DNA of 64,000 nt. Origin: Acidobacteriota bacterium (GTDB lineage Bacteria > Acidobacteriota > Vicinamibacteria > Vicinamibacterales > UBA2999). Below the pieces are notes generated by a model. It had not been told where the DNA came from, ran no database searches, and saw only the letters and a list, made by a program, of their open reading frames with translations. The stretch lies in assembly GCA_021730945.1 (NCBI GenBank), contig JAKFYH010000009.1:22501-86500 (forward strand). The letters are read 5' to 3'. Both the position numbers and the translations under genes were made by a program. Shown here piece by piece: positions 10,179-18,803 of this stretch. Positions within the stretch are counted from its first letter, which is position 1, and every line of letters begins with the position of its first letter.

Positions 10179-11234
10179 GTGGCCGGCAGTCCCTCGGGAG
10201 TAGAGGATGGCATCGCCCGACTAGTGCTGACACCACTGGTCGGCGTGACCGTGCCGAACCTGGCTGGGATGATCGATCATTCGTCCCACTCCGCGGCCGG
10301 CCTGCTCGGCGCCTATCTCTGGTTCATCGCCGTTGCCTTTGTTACCTGGGAAGGCAACCTCCGGCTCTATTTGCGTTTCCAGGATCGCACAGCGTGGCTG
10401 AACCAGCCGTGGCACCGGGTGCGGTTGCTGGTTGGGTTGATCTTGCTGTTCACGATTCCGCTGACGGTATCGGCGCTGTGGGGCTGGGCGGCGATCAGCA
10501 ACGATCCAAACGCGAATTGGCGATCGATCGGCACGGCGGTGCTGGCCATCGTGGCCGCCGTCACCTTCATCACCCATGTCTACGAGACCCTGTTTCTGGT
10601 TCGCGAGTGGGAAGGTGACCGCCGGCGCAGCGAGCACCTGCAGCGTTTGAATCTGGAAGCCGAGTTACTGGCACTGAAGAGCGAGGTGAGCCCTCACACA
10701 TTGTTCAACAATCTCAATGCGCTCAGCCACCTCGTCGAGCAACGCAATCCACGGGCGTCGGCATTTGTCGGCGCGCTGGCCGGCAGTTACCGATCGCTGT
10801 TGCGGAGCGGGTCGAAGCGCCTGGTCCCATTGGCCGACGAACTGGCCTTGCTCGAACAGTTTCTGTCCCTGGTGACCATTCGCTACGCGAATGGCCTCAG
10901 TGTGACGGTGCACGTGGATGCGCAGGCCGTCCAGCGATGGCAGTTGCCCCCCGTCGTGTTACCGGAATTGCTCGAAAATGCAGTGAAGCACAACGAGTTT
11001 TCGGCCGATAACCCGCTGCAGATCGAGATTCGGCTGGAGGGCGACCGATTGACGGTTTCTCACGATAAACGGCCGCGGCCGGCCGGGGCGTCGTCCACTG
11101 GGGTTGGCCTCGAGAACCTGGCGCAGCGGTTTCGGCTGACGATTGGGGTTGCCGCGCGTTGGGCCGACTCAGGCGGTCGGTTCATCGTGACTCTTCCGCT
11201 ACTGGCGGCCGACGGCTCAAACATTGCACAATAG
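10179..11234 (+). CDS. LytS/YehU-type sensor histidine kinase
   Basis: About 351 residues. The N-terminal half has three or four hydrophobic segments (LGAYLWFIAVAFV, LLVGLILLFTIPLTVSALWG, AVLAIVAAVTFI). The C-terminal half carries the His_kinase signature LKSEVSPHTLFNNLNALSHL, with the phosphoacceptor His in SPH, and a HATPase domain with N-box LPELLENAVKHN and a late GVGLENLAQRF. These kinases normally pair with a LytTR response regulator, but none is adjacent. Start chosen at GTG 10179 because a TATCCT hexamer lies 6 nt upstream; ATG 10155 is the alternative. Confidence 0.8.
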   Translation: MAGSPSGVEDGIARLVLTPLVGVTVPNLAGMIDHSSHSAAGLLGAYLWFIAVAFVTWEGNLRLYLRFQDRTAWLNQPWHRVRLLVGLILLFTIPLTVSALWGWAAISNDPNANWRSIGTAVLAIVAAVTFITHVYETLFLVREWEGDRRRSEHLQRLNLEAELLALKSEVSPHTLFNNLNALSHLVEQRNPRASAFVGALAGSYRSLLRSGSKRLVPLADELALLEQFLSLVTIRYANGLSVTVHVDAQAVQRWQLPPVVLPELLENAVKHNEFSADNPLQIEIRLEGDRLTVSHDKRPRPAGASSTGVGLENLAQRFRLTIGVAARWADSGGRFIVTLPLLAADGSNIAQ

Positions 11235-11250
11235 GTGATTCGGGTAGCCA

Positions 11251-12546
11251 ATGCAGCGGATTTTGTCCTCAATCGCGCTCACTTGCGTGCTGCTATGTCC
11301 CTTGACGGCGGCAGCGCAGACCGGGCCCAGTAATTGCTCGGTCCCATCGCAGAATCTGTATGTCCGGGACGTCCTCAACTCTTACTACTACTGGTATCAG
11401 CAACTACCGGCGGGCGTGAGCCCGACCTCGTTCTCGTCGCCTGAAGCCTACCTGGAGGCGGTTCGCTTCCGTCCCATCGACAACAGCTACAGCTACATCA
11501 CCTCGGCGGCGGCCAGCGATGCTTTCTACAGCGACAGCCAGTTCATTGGTTATGGGTTGTCGACACAGACCGGCAGCACCGACTTGCGGATCTTGCAGGT
11601 GTTCGATGACAGCCCGGCGCTCGAGGCCGGCCTCGAGCGGGGCGACCGCATCACGCACGTCAATGGCCAGTCGGTAGCGGCCCTGGTGGCCGCCGGCACG
11701 ATCGGTGGCGCCTTTGGCGCGTCGGAAATCGGGGTGGTGGCGGACATCACCTTCGACAAGCCCAGCGGCGATCGCCGCACGGCGCGCATGGTCAAGCGGC
11801 TGGTGACCATCCCGACGGTTTCGCTGACCAGGGTCGTCGACCTTGATGGGCGCCGGGTTGGGTACTTGTTCTTCCGCAATTTCGTGCGGCCGTCCGAGGC
11901 AGCGCTGAACGACGCGTTCGCGGCGCTTAAGGCGGCCGGGGCGACCGAGTTGGTGTTGGACCTGCGATACAACGGCGGCGGCCTGGTCGATATTGCCGTC
12001 CACCTCTCGAGCCTGATCGGCGGGGCGCGCACCAGCGGCCAGGTGCTGCTGAACTACGTGCACAACGATCGGGTTGGCCCCGCGCTGGACAAGAGCACAC
12101 GCTTTGCCAATCCCGAACAGGCGCTGAATCTCTCACGGCTGGTCGTGATCACGACCCGGTCCTCGGCGTCGGCGAGCGAGTTGGTGATCAATGCGCTTCG
12201 TCCGTACATGCCGGTTGCGGTGATTGGCGACACCACTTACGGCAAGCCGGTTGGGCAGTACGGGTTTACCTTTTGCGAGAAAGTGCTGGCGGCTGTGTCG
12301 TTCTCCATCAAGAACGTCAACAACGAGGGTGACTTCTTTGATGGCATTCCGCCTACCTGCGTCGCCGCCGACGACAGCACACACCAGTTGGGCGACGCAG
12401 CCGAGGGTTCGTTTGCCGAGGCCTTGAACTACCTGCGGACCGGCGCGTGCAGCGCAACCGCCGAGGCAGCCAGCCGCAGTCAAAGGCGCCTGGCCTTCGA
12501 CCATCCGCCAGCGTCGGCCTGGCAATCGCTACTGAACGCGTGGTAG
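11251..12546 (+). CDS. S41 family C-terminal processing-type peptidase
   Basis: 431 residues with a Sec signal peptide ending near TAAAQ, so secreted or periplasmic. A PDZ-like region (about residues 95-165, DDSPALEAGLERGDRITHVNGQSV split over the fold) precedes the S41 catalytic domain. The motif RSSASASELV (about 303-312) holds the expected Ser nucleophile and TYGKPVGQ carries the expected Lys. The C-terminus has a pair of cysteines (GIPPTC, TGAC) that may form a disulfide. It follows the kinase gene by 16 bases and abuts mutM directly. Confidence 0.85.
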   Translation: MQRILSSIALTCVLLCPLTAAAQTGPSNCSVPSQNLYVRDVLNSYYYWYQQLPAGVSPTSFSSPEAYLEAVRFRPIDNSYSYITSAAASDAFYSDSQFIGYGLSTQTGSTDLRILQVFDDSPALEAGLERGDRITHVNGQSVAALVAAGTIGGAFGASEIGVVADITFDKPSGDRRTARMVKRLVTIPTVSLTRVVDLDGRRVGYLFFRNFVRPSEAALNDAFAALKAAGATELVLDLRYNGGGLVDIAVHLSSLIGGARTSGQVLLNYVHNDRVGPALDKSTRFANPEQALNLSRLVVITTRSSASASELVINALRPYMPVAVIGDTTYGKPVGQYGFTFCEKVLAAVSFSIKNVNNEGDFFDGIPPTCVAADDSTHQLGDAAEGSFAEALNYLRTGACSATAEAASRSQRRLAFDHPPASAWQSLLNAW

Positions 12547-13500
12547 GTGCCCGAACTTCCTGATATCGAGCTCTACCTGCACGCGCTGCGGCCACGGCTG
12601 GTCGGCCGGCCGCTGCAGCGCATCCGCCTGGCGAGTCCATTCCTTGTCCGTTCCGTCGACCCCCCCGTTTCAAGTGCAGCCGGCAAGCACGTTACTGGCC
12701 TGCGCCGGCTGGGCAAGCGCATCGTCGTGGCGATGGAGGATGAGTTGTTCCTCGTCATCCACCTGATGATTGCGGGCCGCTTCAAGTGGGCCGCCGCCAC
12801 CGTTGCGGCAGATGCCGCAGATCAAGGTCGGCCCAAGATTCCTGGCAAGGTTGGGCTGGCAGCCTTGGATTTTCCCAACGGCACGTTGATGCTGACCGAG
12901 GCGGGCTCACAGCGGCGTGCCTCGTTGCATTTGGTTCGCGGCGAGCCGGCGCTCGCAAAAATGGATCCCGGCGGGCTTGAAATGCTGGGCTCGACGCGGG
13001 CGGACTTTGCGAGCGTGCTGACGCGAGAGAATCACACCCTGAAGCGCTCGTTGACCGACCCGCACTTCTTCAGCGGCATCGGCAATGCCTACTCCGACGA
13101 GATTCTGCACGCGGCGAAATTGTCGCCGATCCAGCTGACGAGCCGGCTCACACCGGAACAGATCGAGACGCTGCACGGCTGCGTCGTGAGCGTCCTGACC
13201 GAGTGGCGCGACACCCTGATCGCCGAAGCGGGCGACCGGTTTCCAGAGAAGGTGACCGCCTTTCGTGACGGGATGGCGGCCCACGGCAAGTTCGGGAAGC
13301 CGTGCCCCGCGTGTGGCACGCCGATTCAGCGCATCAAGTACGCCTCGAACGAGTCCAACTATTGCCCCTCGTGCCAGACCGGCGGCAAGCTGCTGGCCGA
13401 CCGCGGGCTGTCGCGGTTACTCAAGGGCGACTGGCCGAGAACACTGGAAGACCTTTACAAGAGAACTGAAGATCAGAAGAACCTGTTCAAGAAGTCCTGA
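12547..13500 (+). CDS. mutM: Formamidopyrimidine-DNA glycosylase family (MutM/Nei-like)
   Basis: 317 residues starting at GTG with MPELPDIELY, the N-terminal Pro-Glu catalytic motif of Fpg/Nei base-excision enzymes. The H2TH region (LTDPHFFSGIGNAYSDEIL) and a C-terminal zinc finger with Cys253, Cys256, Cys273 and Cys276 are present. The protein is about 40 residues longer than typical MutM. One extra part is an Ala/Asp loop (about 82-96) encoded by GGCAGATGCCGCAGATC, which resembles the CAGATGAC repeat of this region. The usual HMRMTGR is HLMIAGRFKW, so this is a divergent Fpg subfamily. Start is immediately after the S41 stop codon. Confidence 0.85.
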   Translation: MPELPDIELYLHALRPRLVGRPLQRIRLASPFLVRSVDPPVSSAAGKHVTGLRRLGKRIVVAMEDELFLVIHLMIAGRFKWAAATVAADAADQGRPKIPGKVGLAALDFPNGTLMLTEAGSQRRASLHLVRGEPALAKMDPGGLEMLGSTRADFASVLTRENHTLKRSLTDPHFFSGIGNAYSDEILHAAKLSPIQLTSRLTPEQIETLHGCVVSVLTEWRDTLIAEAGDRFPEKVTAFRDGMAAHGKFGKPCPACGTPIQRIKYASNESNYCPSCQTGGKLLADRGLSRLLKGDWPRTLEDLYKRTEDQKNLFKKS

Positions 13501-13520
13501 ACTCTCGTCCTGACCTCCTG

Positions 13521-14624
13521 TCAGCCCTCGGTTTCGACCAGCTCGGGATCGCGGTCGCGGTCACGTCCGCGCGATTCGACAATCACCGGTTCGGGCGCCT
13601 GGGCCGGATCGACCTCGCGATCGTTCACCAGGCACTCGGTCAGGTAGTCGAGTGCCGCGCCGTCCGGCCGGGCCAGGAACGCCTCCAGTGGCGATCGCGC
13701 GTTGGTCTCCTGCTCGCGGGTCTGCAGTCCTGGAAAGGTGCCGTCGGGGCGCTGGCGCACGTAGCGATGCCAGAAGTCGGCATGCCAGCGCGTGAACTGC
13801 GTGACTCGCTCCAGCCCGTAGGCGTCGGCGCCCCAGTGTTGCTTGGCGAGCGCCACGTAGCGGCGATAGATGGCGACCCGTTCCTCGCCCGTCAGGTCCA
13901 GGTAGCCGTCGGTCACTTCGCGGAACAACCACGGCTTGATCAGAACGCCGCGCGCGCTCATGACGGCCGCGCAACCCGATCGCGCGCGGGCGGTCTCGAT
14001 GTCTTGCGGAAACAGCAGGTCGCCGTTGCCAATGACCGGCACCGATACCGCGGCGACGACCGTGCCGATGGCATCCCAGTCGGCGGCAAACCGGTAGCGC
14101 GCGTTCCGCGTGCGGCCGTGAACGAAGATGGCATCGGCGCCGCCATCGACCGCGGCTCTCGCCTGGTCGAGCACGTTGCGATCGTCATCGTTCCAGCCCA
14201 GGCGCAGCTTCACCGTCACCGGTGTCGTGGACACGGCCTTCTTCATCGACTCGACGATGCGGCGGATGCGCGCGGGCTGACGGCCCAGCGCCGCGCCCAG
14301 GCCCTTGTGGGTGAAGTGATCGATTGGGCAGCCGCAGTTGAGGTCCACCAGGTCGGCGCCCCGCGACTCGACGAGTGCCGCCGCCCAGCCCATCTCCTCC
14401 GGATTGGTGCCGGCCAATTGCACGCCGAAGAACGGTTCGCCATCGAACTTGCGGATCAGCGCGAACTCGCCCTTCTTGCGTTGCTTGAGCCGCCGCGCCA
14501 CCGTCATCTCGCTGATCGTGACGCGCGCGCCCAATTCCACGCACAGGCGTCGATACGGCAGGTTGGACCCCTTGGTCATCGGGGCCATTACCACCGCCCC
14601 AGTCAGCACTTCGCGAAGGTCCAT
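13521..14624 (-). CDS. tRNA-dihydrouridine synthase, DUS3-like
   Basis: FMN-dependent reductase that forms dihydrouridine in tRNA. The (beta/alpha)8 barrel starts at LTGAVVMAPMTKGSN; the catalytic Cys is in DLNCGCPIDHFTHKG, and the FMN-binding motifs VKLRLGW, VHGRTR and VIGNGDL follow. The CGCPID segment with the following KG-GAAL is closer to eukaryotic DUS3 than to E. coli DusA/B/C. The C-terminus is an acidic/arginine-rich tail (RGRDRDRDPE). ATG 14624 is preferred because TAACAT lies 7 nt upstream; ATG 14633 is an alternative. Convergent with mutM. Confidence 0.85.
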   Translation of the reverse strand: MDLREVLTGAVVMAPMTKGSNLPYRRLCVELGARVTISEMTVARRLKQRKKGEFALIRKFDGEPFFGVQLAGTNPEEMGWAAALVESRGADLVDLNCGCPIDHFTHKGLGAALGRQPARIRRIVESMKKAVSTTPVTVKLRLGWNDDDRNVLDQARAAVDGGADAIFVHGRTRNARYRFAADWDAIGTVVAAVSVPVIGNGDLLFPQDIETARARSGCAAVMSARGVLIKPWLFREVTDGYLDLTGEERVAIYRRYVALAKQHWGADAYGLERVTQFTRWHADFWHRYVRQRPDGTFPGLQTREQETNARSPLEAFLARPDGAALDYLTECLVNDREVDPAQAPEPVIVESRGRDRDRDPELVETEG

Positions 14625-14631
14625 CCTCACC

Positions 14632-14641
14632 ATGTTAGCCT
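14632..14641. promoter_or_regulatory. Overlapping divergent -10 hexamers (dus / traB-like)
   Basis: TAACAT on the minus strand (14637-14632) lies 7 nt before dus ATG 14624, and TAGCCT on the plus strand (14636-14641) lies 5 nt before ATG 14647. The two hexamers overlap, so the two promoters could not be open at once. Confidence 0.4.
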
Positions 14642-14646
14642 TTGGG

Positions 14647-15522
14647 ATGCTCCGACGACGAATGCTGGTGGCGGTGGTCGCAGTGGTGCTCGGTGCGGCG
14701 ACTGCGTCGGCGCAGGGCAAGCACTTCCTGTGGAAGGTCGAGGGGGCCGGGGGATCGGTAGCCTACCTGCTCGGTTCGCTCCATGTGCTGACGCCCGAGT
14801 ACTACCCGCTCAGCGCCACCATCAACCAGGCTTTTGCCGCGTCGAAGACGCTCGTTGAGGAGGTCGACTTCGACGAGATGAACGATCCGGTGCAGATGAT
14901 GAACGCGCTTGGCAGGGCGATGCTGACCGATGGCCGCACGCTCGACCAGATTGTGGCGCCATCCACTTTTGCCGAGGTGTCACGCCGCGCCGGGGCGACC
15001 GGCCTGCCCATGCTGGCCCTGCAGCGCATGAAGCCCTGGCTCGTGGCCATCACGCTGATGGCGCCGACACTGGAGGCGGCCGGCTTCAAGGCCGAGCTCG
15101 GGGTTGACAAGCACTTCTTCGATCGCGCCAAGGCGGCGGGACTTCAGCGCCAGGCGCTCGAGACCCTTGTCTATCAGATCGATCGCTTCGACCAGCTGTC
15201 ACCGAAACTGCAGGAAGAGATGCTGGTGTCCGGCATGAAGGACCTCGACTCGCAAGTCGGCAACGTCAAGGAGATGGCGCAGCAGTGGGCCGCGGGAGAC
15301 GTCAAGTCGCTGGAGAAGGCGTTACTGGCGTCGTTTGAAGAGTCACCCGAGCTCTACGATCGGCTCCTGGTCGAGCGCAATCGCAACTGGGTCCCGCAGG
15401 TGGAGGCGTGCCTCACGAACAAGAGCGCCTGCTTCGTCGTGGTGGGCGCGGCGCACCTGGTCGGGCCAGACGGTCTGCCGGCCCTGCTCTTGAAGAAGGG
15501 CTACCAGGTCACGCAGCAGTAA
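14647..15522 (+). CDS. TraB/GumN family protein
   Basis: 291 residues with a signal peptide (LVAVVAVVLGAATASAQG). The TraB/GumN family signature is clear: FLWKVEG, AYLLGSLHVL near the N-terminus, VEEVDFDE, and the C-terminal NWVPQVEACL with FVVVGAAHLVGPDGLPALL. These proteins are related to Tiki-type metalloproteases, and the conserved GSLH histidine and GAAH histidine may bind metal. Secreted or periplasmic; the substrate is unknown. The open frame extends upstream to 14338 across the dus gene, but the signal peptide fixes the start here. Confidence 0.85.
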   Translation: MLRRRMLVAVVAVVLGAATASAQGKHFLWKVEGAGGSVAYLLGSLHVLTPEYYPLSATINQAFAASKTLVEEVDFDEMNDPVQMMNALGRAMLTDGRTLDQIVAPSTFAEVSRRAGATGLPMLALQRMKPWLVAITLMAPTLEAAGFKAELGVDKHFFDRAKAAGLQRQALETLVYQIDRFDQLSPKLQEEMLVSGMKDLDSQVGNVKEMAQQWAAGDVKSLEKALLASFEESPELYDRLLVERNRNWVPQVEACLTNKSACFVVVGAAHLVGPDGLPALLLKKGYQVTQQ

Positions 15523-15543
15523 CTGCCGCGACTGGCGACGACT

Positions 15544-16140
15544 CTAACGCGGTCGCTTGAGCTTGACCCGCGCCCGCTCGACCTCGGCCCTCACCTCGCA
15601 GTCGTGCAGGTGGTCGTTGACCAGCCCCATCGCCTGCATGAAAGCATAACTGGTGGTCGGGCCGACGAAGGACCAACCTCGCTTCTTCAGATCCTTTGAC
15701 ATGGCGATCGACTGCCGGGAGGTCGTCAACTTCTTCAGCTCCGCCGGCGTCATCCGCTGTGGGCGATCGGCGGCCGGCGGCTCCCACGACCAGAAGTAGG
15801 CCGCGAGTGAGCCCTTCTCTTCCATCAGGGCCAGTGCGCGCTTCGCGTTGTTGATGGTCGACTCGATCTTGCCGCGGTGCCGCACGATGCCCTCGTCTTT
15901 GAGCAGCCGCTGCACGTCTTTCGGACCGAACCGTGCCACCGCTGCCGGGTCGAATCCCGTAAACGCTTTGCGGAAGTTCTCGCGTTTGCGCAGGATGGTG
16001 ATCCAACTGAGGCCGGCCTGGAAGCCCTCCAGGCAGATCTTCTCGAACAGCCGCGTGTCGTCGGTGACCGGCCGTCCCCACTCCTCATCGTGGTAACGCA
16101 CATAGAGAGGGTCTTCGCCCGGCCATGCGCAGCGCTTCAC
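15544..16140 (-). CDS. tag: DNA-3-methyladenine glycosylase I
   Basis: 198 residues, GTG start overlapping the PPK2 stop by GTGA. The Tag signature is complete: RCAWPGEDPLYVRYHDEEWG with the zinc-binding Cys and His, EGFQAGLSWITILRKRE, FVGPTTSYAFMQAMGLVNDH and the C-terminal HLHDC that supplies the other zinc ligands. It removes 3-methyladenine from alkylated DNA. Coupled translation with ppk2 suggests a stress-linked operon. Confidence 0.93.
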   Translation of the reverse strand: MKRCAWPGEDPLYVRYHDEEWGRPVTDDTRLFEKICLEGFQAGLSWITILRKRENFRKAFTGFDPAAVARFGPKDVQRLLKDEGIVRHRGKIESTINNAKRALALMEEKGSLAAYFWSWEPPAADRPQRMTPAELKKLTTSRQSIAMSKDLKKRGWSFVGPTTSYAFMQAMGLVNDHLHDCEVRAEVERARVKLKRPR

Positions 16141-17060
16141 TTCTTGCGGCTCCTGGCCGCGGCCTTGCCAGCTTTCACTTCGGCCTCCAGTGCCGTTTTC
16201 ACCTTGTTGAGCTCCGCTTTCACCTTCGGATCGGCCGACGGGAACCGCGGGTCGAGGGTTTCGATGGTGTTGACGATGGCGGCGGCCACGGCCAGGCGGG
16301 TGAACCACTTGCGATCGGCGGGAATCACGTGCCACGGCGCCCATGCCGTTGAGGTGCAGCGAATCGTGTCTTCGTAGGCCCGCATGTACTCTGCGAAATG
16401 CGCGCGCTCGCCGACGTCGGCCAGCGAGAACTTCCAGTGCTTGTCGGCTTCATCGAGCCGCTGGATGAAGCGACGCCGCTGTTCCTCCTTCGACACGTGC
16501 AGGAAGAACTTGCGAATCACGACGCCCTGGCGTGACAGGTATCGTTCGTAGGCATTGATGTCTTCGAAGCGTTCGCGCCAGATGTTTCGCGTGACCAGGG
16601 CCGGCGGCAGCTGCTGACGGGCCAGGATGCTCTGGTGAACCCGCACGATCAGCGTCTCTTCGTAGTACGACCGGTTGAAGATGCCGATATGGCCGCGCCG
16701 TGGCAGCTGGCGGGTGGTGCGCCAGAGAAAGTCGTGATCGAGCTCTTCGCTGGAGGGTGCCTTGAAGGCGTGCACCTCGCAGCCCTGTGGATTGACGCCG
16801 GACATCACGTGCTTGATCGTGCTGTCCTTGCCCGCCGCATCCATCGCCTGGAACACCAGCAGGATCGACCAGCGATCCTGGGCGTAGAGTCGCTCCTGCA
16901 GGTCGGACAGCCGCTTGACGCCATCCGACAGCAGGCTCTTGGCGTTGGATTTAAGCGACTTGCCCCAGGGGTCGGCCGGGTCGATCTCGGCGAGCCGGAA
17001 GCGGGCGCCATCGGTCACTCGATAGCGGGCGGCAATCTGGTCGAGGGAGGGAACGCTCAC
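16137..17060 (-). CDS. Polyphosphate kinase 2 family (polyP:nucleotide phosphotransferase)
   Basis: 307 residues of the PPK2 family, which uses polyphosphate to phosphorylate nucleoside mono- or diphosphates. Walker A is QAMDAAGKDST; GVNPQGCEVHAFK, RRGHIGIFNRSYYEE and the lid LHVSKEEQRRRF follow in family order. The C-terminus is Lys/Ala-rich. Whether it acts on AMP or ADP cannot be read from the sequence. TATACC lies 8 nt before the GTG, consistent with a leaderless start. Overlaps tag by 4 bases. Confidence 0.9.
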   Translation of the reverse strand: MSVPSLDQIAARYRVTDGARFRLAEIDPADPWGKSLKSNAKSLLSDGVKRLSDLQERLYAQDRWSILLVFQAMDAAGKDSTIKHVMSGVNPQGCEVHAFKAPSSEELDHDFLWRTTRQLPRRGHIGIFNRSYYEETLIVRVHQSILARQQLPPALVTRNIWRERFEDINAYERYLSRQGVVIRKFFLHVSKEEQRRRFIQRLDEADKHWKFSLADVGERAHFAEYMRAYEDTIRCTSTAWAPWHVIPADRKWFTRLAVAAAIVNTIETLDPRFPSADPKVKAELNKVKTALEAEVKAGKAAARSRKK

Positions 17061-17068
17061 CCGGCGAT

Positions 17069-17074
17069 GGTATA
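17069..17074 (-). promoter_or_regulatory. -10-like TATACC, leaderless promoter of ppk2-tag
   Basis: TATACC on the minus strand ends 8 nt before GTG 17060 with no Shine-Dalgarno sequence between. Confidence 0.4.
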
Positions 17075-17130
17075 GCAGGTGCCGGCACGGATGGGCCTCG
17101 AGCGCGGTCGCTGACGTCGAGTGAGGGATA

Positions 17131-18453
17131 ATGCCGCGCGACGTGTCGTTGAGAGACTTCTACATTCGTACATTCTGGGGCGATCGGTTCTACCGATCGC
17201 TGCTGCAGCCTTGCGACCGGTATCTGGTGGCGCCGTGTCCCTCAGCCAGCTTCGATGGCGCAGAGGTGCCCCTCAATAAAGTGTGCCGGGTCGCCGACGC
17301 CCGTCACCCGGCGTGGCGTCGAGGCTACGACGACTTGGGCTTTCCGGCGAACCCGGAAGTGTTCCACCGCAAGATTTGGGAGTTTAACCAGGCCCTCTTC
17401 GGGCTGCGAACACTGCGCCGCCTGGCGCCCGGCGCGGCTGCGCTCGGCATCGGGTGCGGACACGAAGAGCTGATGTACTTCCTCGCCAACCGCGTCCAGC
17501 GCGTGGTGGCCACCGATCTCTACGAGGGCCGATGGATCGGCGGCGAGAGCGACGCCGACGTGCTGGAGCATCCGGCGAAGTACGCGCCATTCAGGTACCG
17601 CGAGGACCACCTACAGGTCCGACGGATGGACGCGTTGGCGCTCGACGCCGCCGCCGCCACGTTCGACTTCCTGTTCTGCCTGTCGTCGATCGAACACTTC
17701 GGCCGGCTCGATGACAAGCGGACCTCCCTGCGCGAGATGTTCCGGGTGCTCAAGCCGGGCGGCGTCGCGGTGCTCACCACCGAGGTGGTGCTCAACCGCT
17801 TGGGCCGCGGGGTGCAGTACTTCCCGATCGCAACCTTGCTCAGCCTGGTGCGTGAGGCCGGGTTCACCCTGGACGGCGTCCCCGATCTGCAAGTGGAGTC
17901 GGAGTTTGCGGCCGCCCCCCTGGCCCTGCCCATGGATACGTTCGTCTCGCCGCACGTGATTCTGCGCAACTTCAACACGATCTACACCTCGATCGCGCTG
18001 TTCCTGATGAAGCCCCCGGACGGGTCGATCAGCCAGGCGATTGTCGGCGACGAGATAGCGGCACCGCTCGAACGGTTTCGTTACGGCGCGAGCATCGCTC
18101 TCAATGGGGCGCCGCCCGCCGTGCCGGCCGGCGGCAACTTCGCGGTGAGCCTGAGCTTTCGGAACACGGGTGACGCCACCTGGTTCGCCGACGGTTCAAC
18201 CAGCCACATCGTGAGGATCGGGGCGTGGTTCCAGGCCTCCGACGGGCGCAACGTGACCGGGGAGCCGCAACGGTTTGCCCTGCCCGGGCACGTGCGGCCC
18301 GGCGAAGCGTTCACAATTTCGCTGCCGCTCATGCGTCCAGGTGAACCGGCAGACGTCGGCGTGGAGCTGCACGTGGGCCTGGTCAAGGAGTCGTATTTCT
18401 GGTTCCGCGACAAGGGGATCGCCGACTGCGTGATCCCGCTCGCGTCTGACTGA
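17131..18453 (+). CDS. SAM methyltransferase fused to Ig-like (NBR1-FW-like) domain
   Basis: 440 residues. The first 270 or so form a class I methyltransferase: motif I is the degenerate ALGIGCGHEEL (GxGxG is incomplete), motif II VVATDLYEG, motif IV FDFLFCLSSIEHFG, and FRVLKPGGVAVLTTE. A C-terminal beta-sandwich (about 325-435) has the NTGDATWFADG and VRIGAWF pattern of NBR1/FW-type Ig domains, found in bacterial glycan-related proteins. No signal peptide. It may modify a cell-surface or lipid-linked glycan, but no glycosyltransferase is adjacent. A GATAAT at 17127-17132 overlaps the ATG, so GTG 17143 could be the true start. Confidence 0.7.
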   Translation: MPRDVSLRDFYIRTFWGDRFYRSLLQPCDRYLVAPCPSASFDGAEVPLNKVCRVADARHPAWRRGYDDLGFPANPEVFHRKIWEFNQALFGLRTLRRLAPGAAALGIGCGHEELMYFLANRVQRVVATDLYEGRWIGGESDADVLEHPAKYAPFRYREDHLQVRRMDALALDAAAATFDFLFCLSSIEHFGRLDDKRTSLREMFRVLKPGGVAVLTTEVVLNRLGRGVQYFPIATLLSLVREAGFTLDGVPDLQVESEFAAAPLALPMDTFVSPHVILRNFNTIYTSIALFLMKPPDGSISQAIVGDEIAAPLERFRYGASIALNGAPPAVPAGGNFAVSLSFRNTGDATWFADGSTSHIVRIGAWFQASDGRNVTGEPQRFALPGHVRPGEAFTISLPLMRPGEPADVGVELHVGLVKESYFWFRDKGIADCVIPLASD

Positions 18454-18467
18454 CCATCGGCGATCGG

Positions 18468-18803
18468 TTACGGTGTCGCCGGAGCCGGGGCGAGTACGGC
18501 GAGCACCAGCAGGCGCGTCGCGCCGGTATTGCGGACGCCGTGGGCCACGCCCTCGGGTGCAATCAGCAGGTCGCCGGCGGCCATCGGCAGTTCGCGGCCC
18601 TCGAGCAGGAACTGCCCCTCGCCTTCAACCACCAGGTAAAGCTTGTCCTGTCCGGCGTGGGCGTGCAGCTTGTGCACTTGCCCCGGTTCGAAGGCATTGA
18701 GGCCGACGAGCAATCGTCCCGACTCGAACAGCGTGGTCTTGCCCATCTTCTCTGCGGCGTAGACGGCATGGTCGCGGGGGCGAATCACAGAAGGGTGTGT
18801 CAT
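18468..18803 (-). CDS. Cupin domain protein
   Basis: 111 residues, a single-domain cupin. Motif 1 (HKLHAHAGQDKLYLVVEGEG) and motif 2 (GDLLIAPEGVAHGVRNTG) supply the His/Glu metal ligands. The function cannot be read from the sequence; small cupins act as isomerases, dioxygenases or sensors. It overlaps the upstream methyltransferase gene by ATGA, so the two are translationally coupled. Confidence 0.85.
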   Translation of the reverse strand: MTHPSVIRPRDHAVYAAEKMGKTTLFESGRLLVGLNAFEPGQVHKLHAHAGQDKLYLVVEGEGQFLLEGRELPMAAGDLLIAPEGVAHGVRNTGATRLLVLAVLAPAPATP

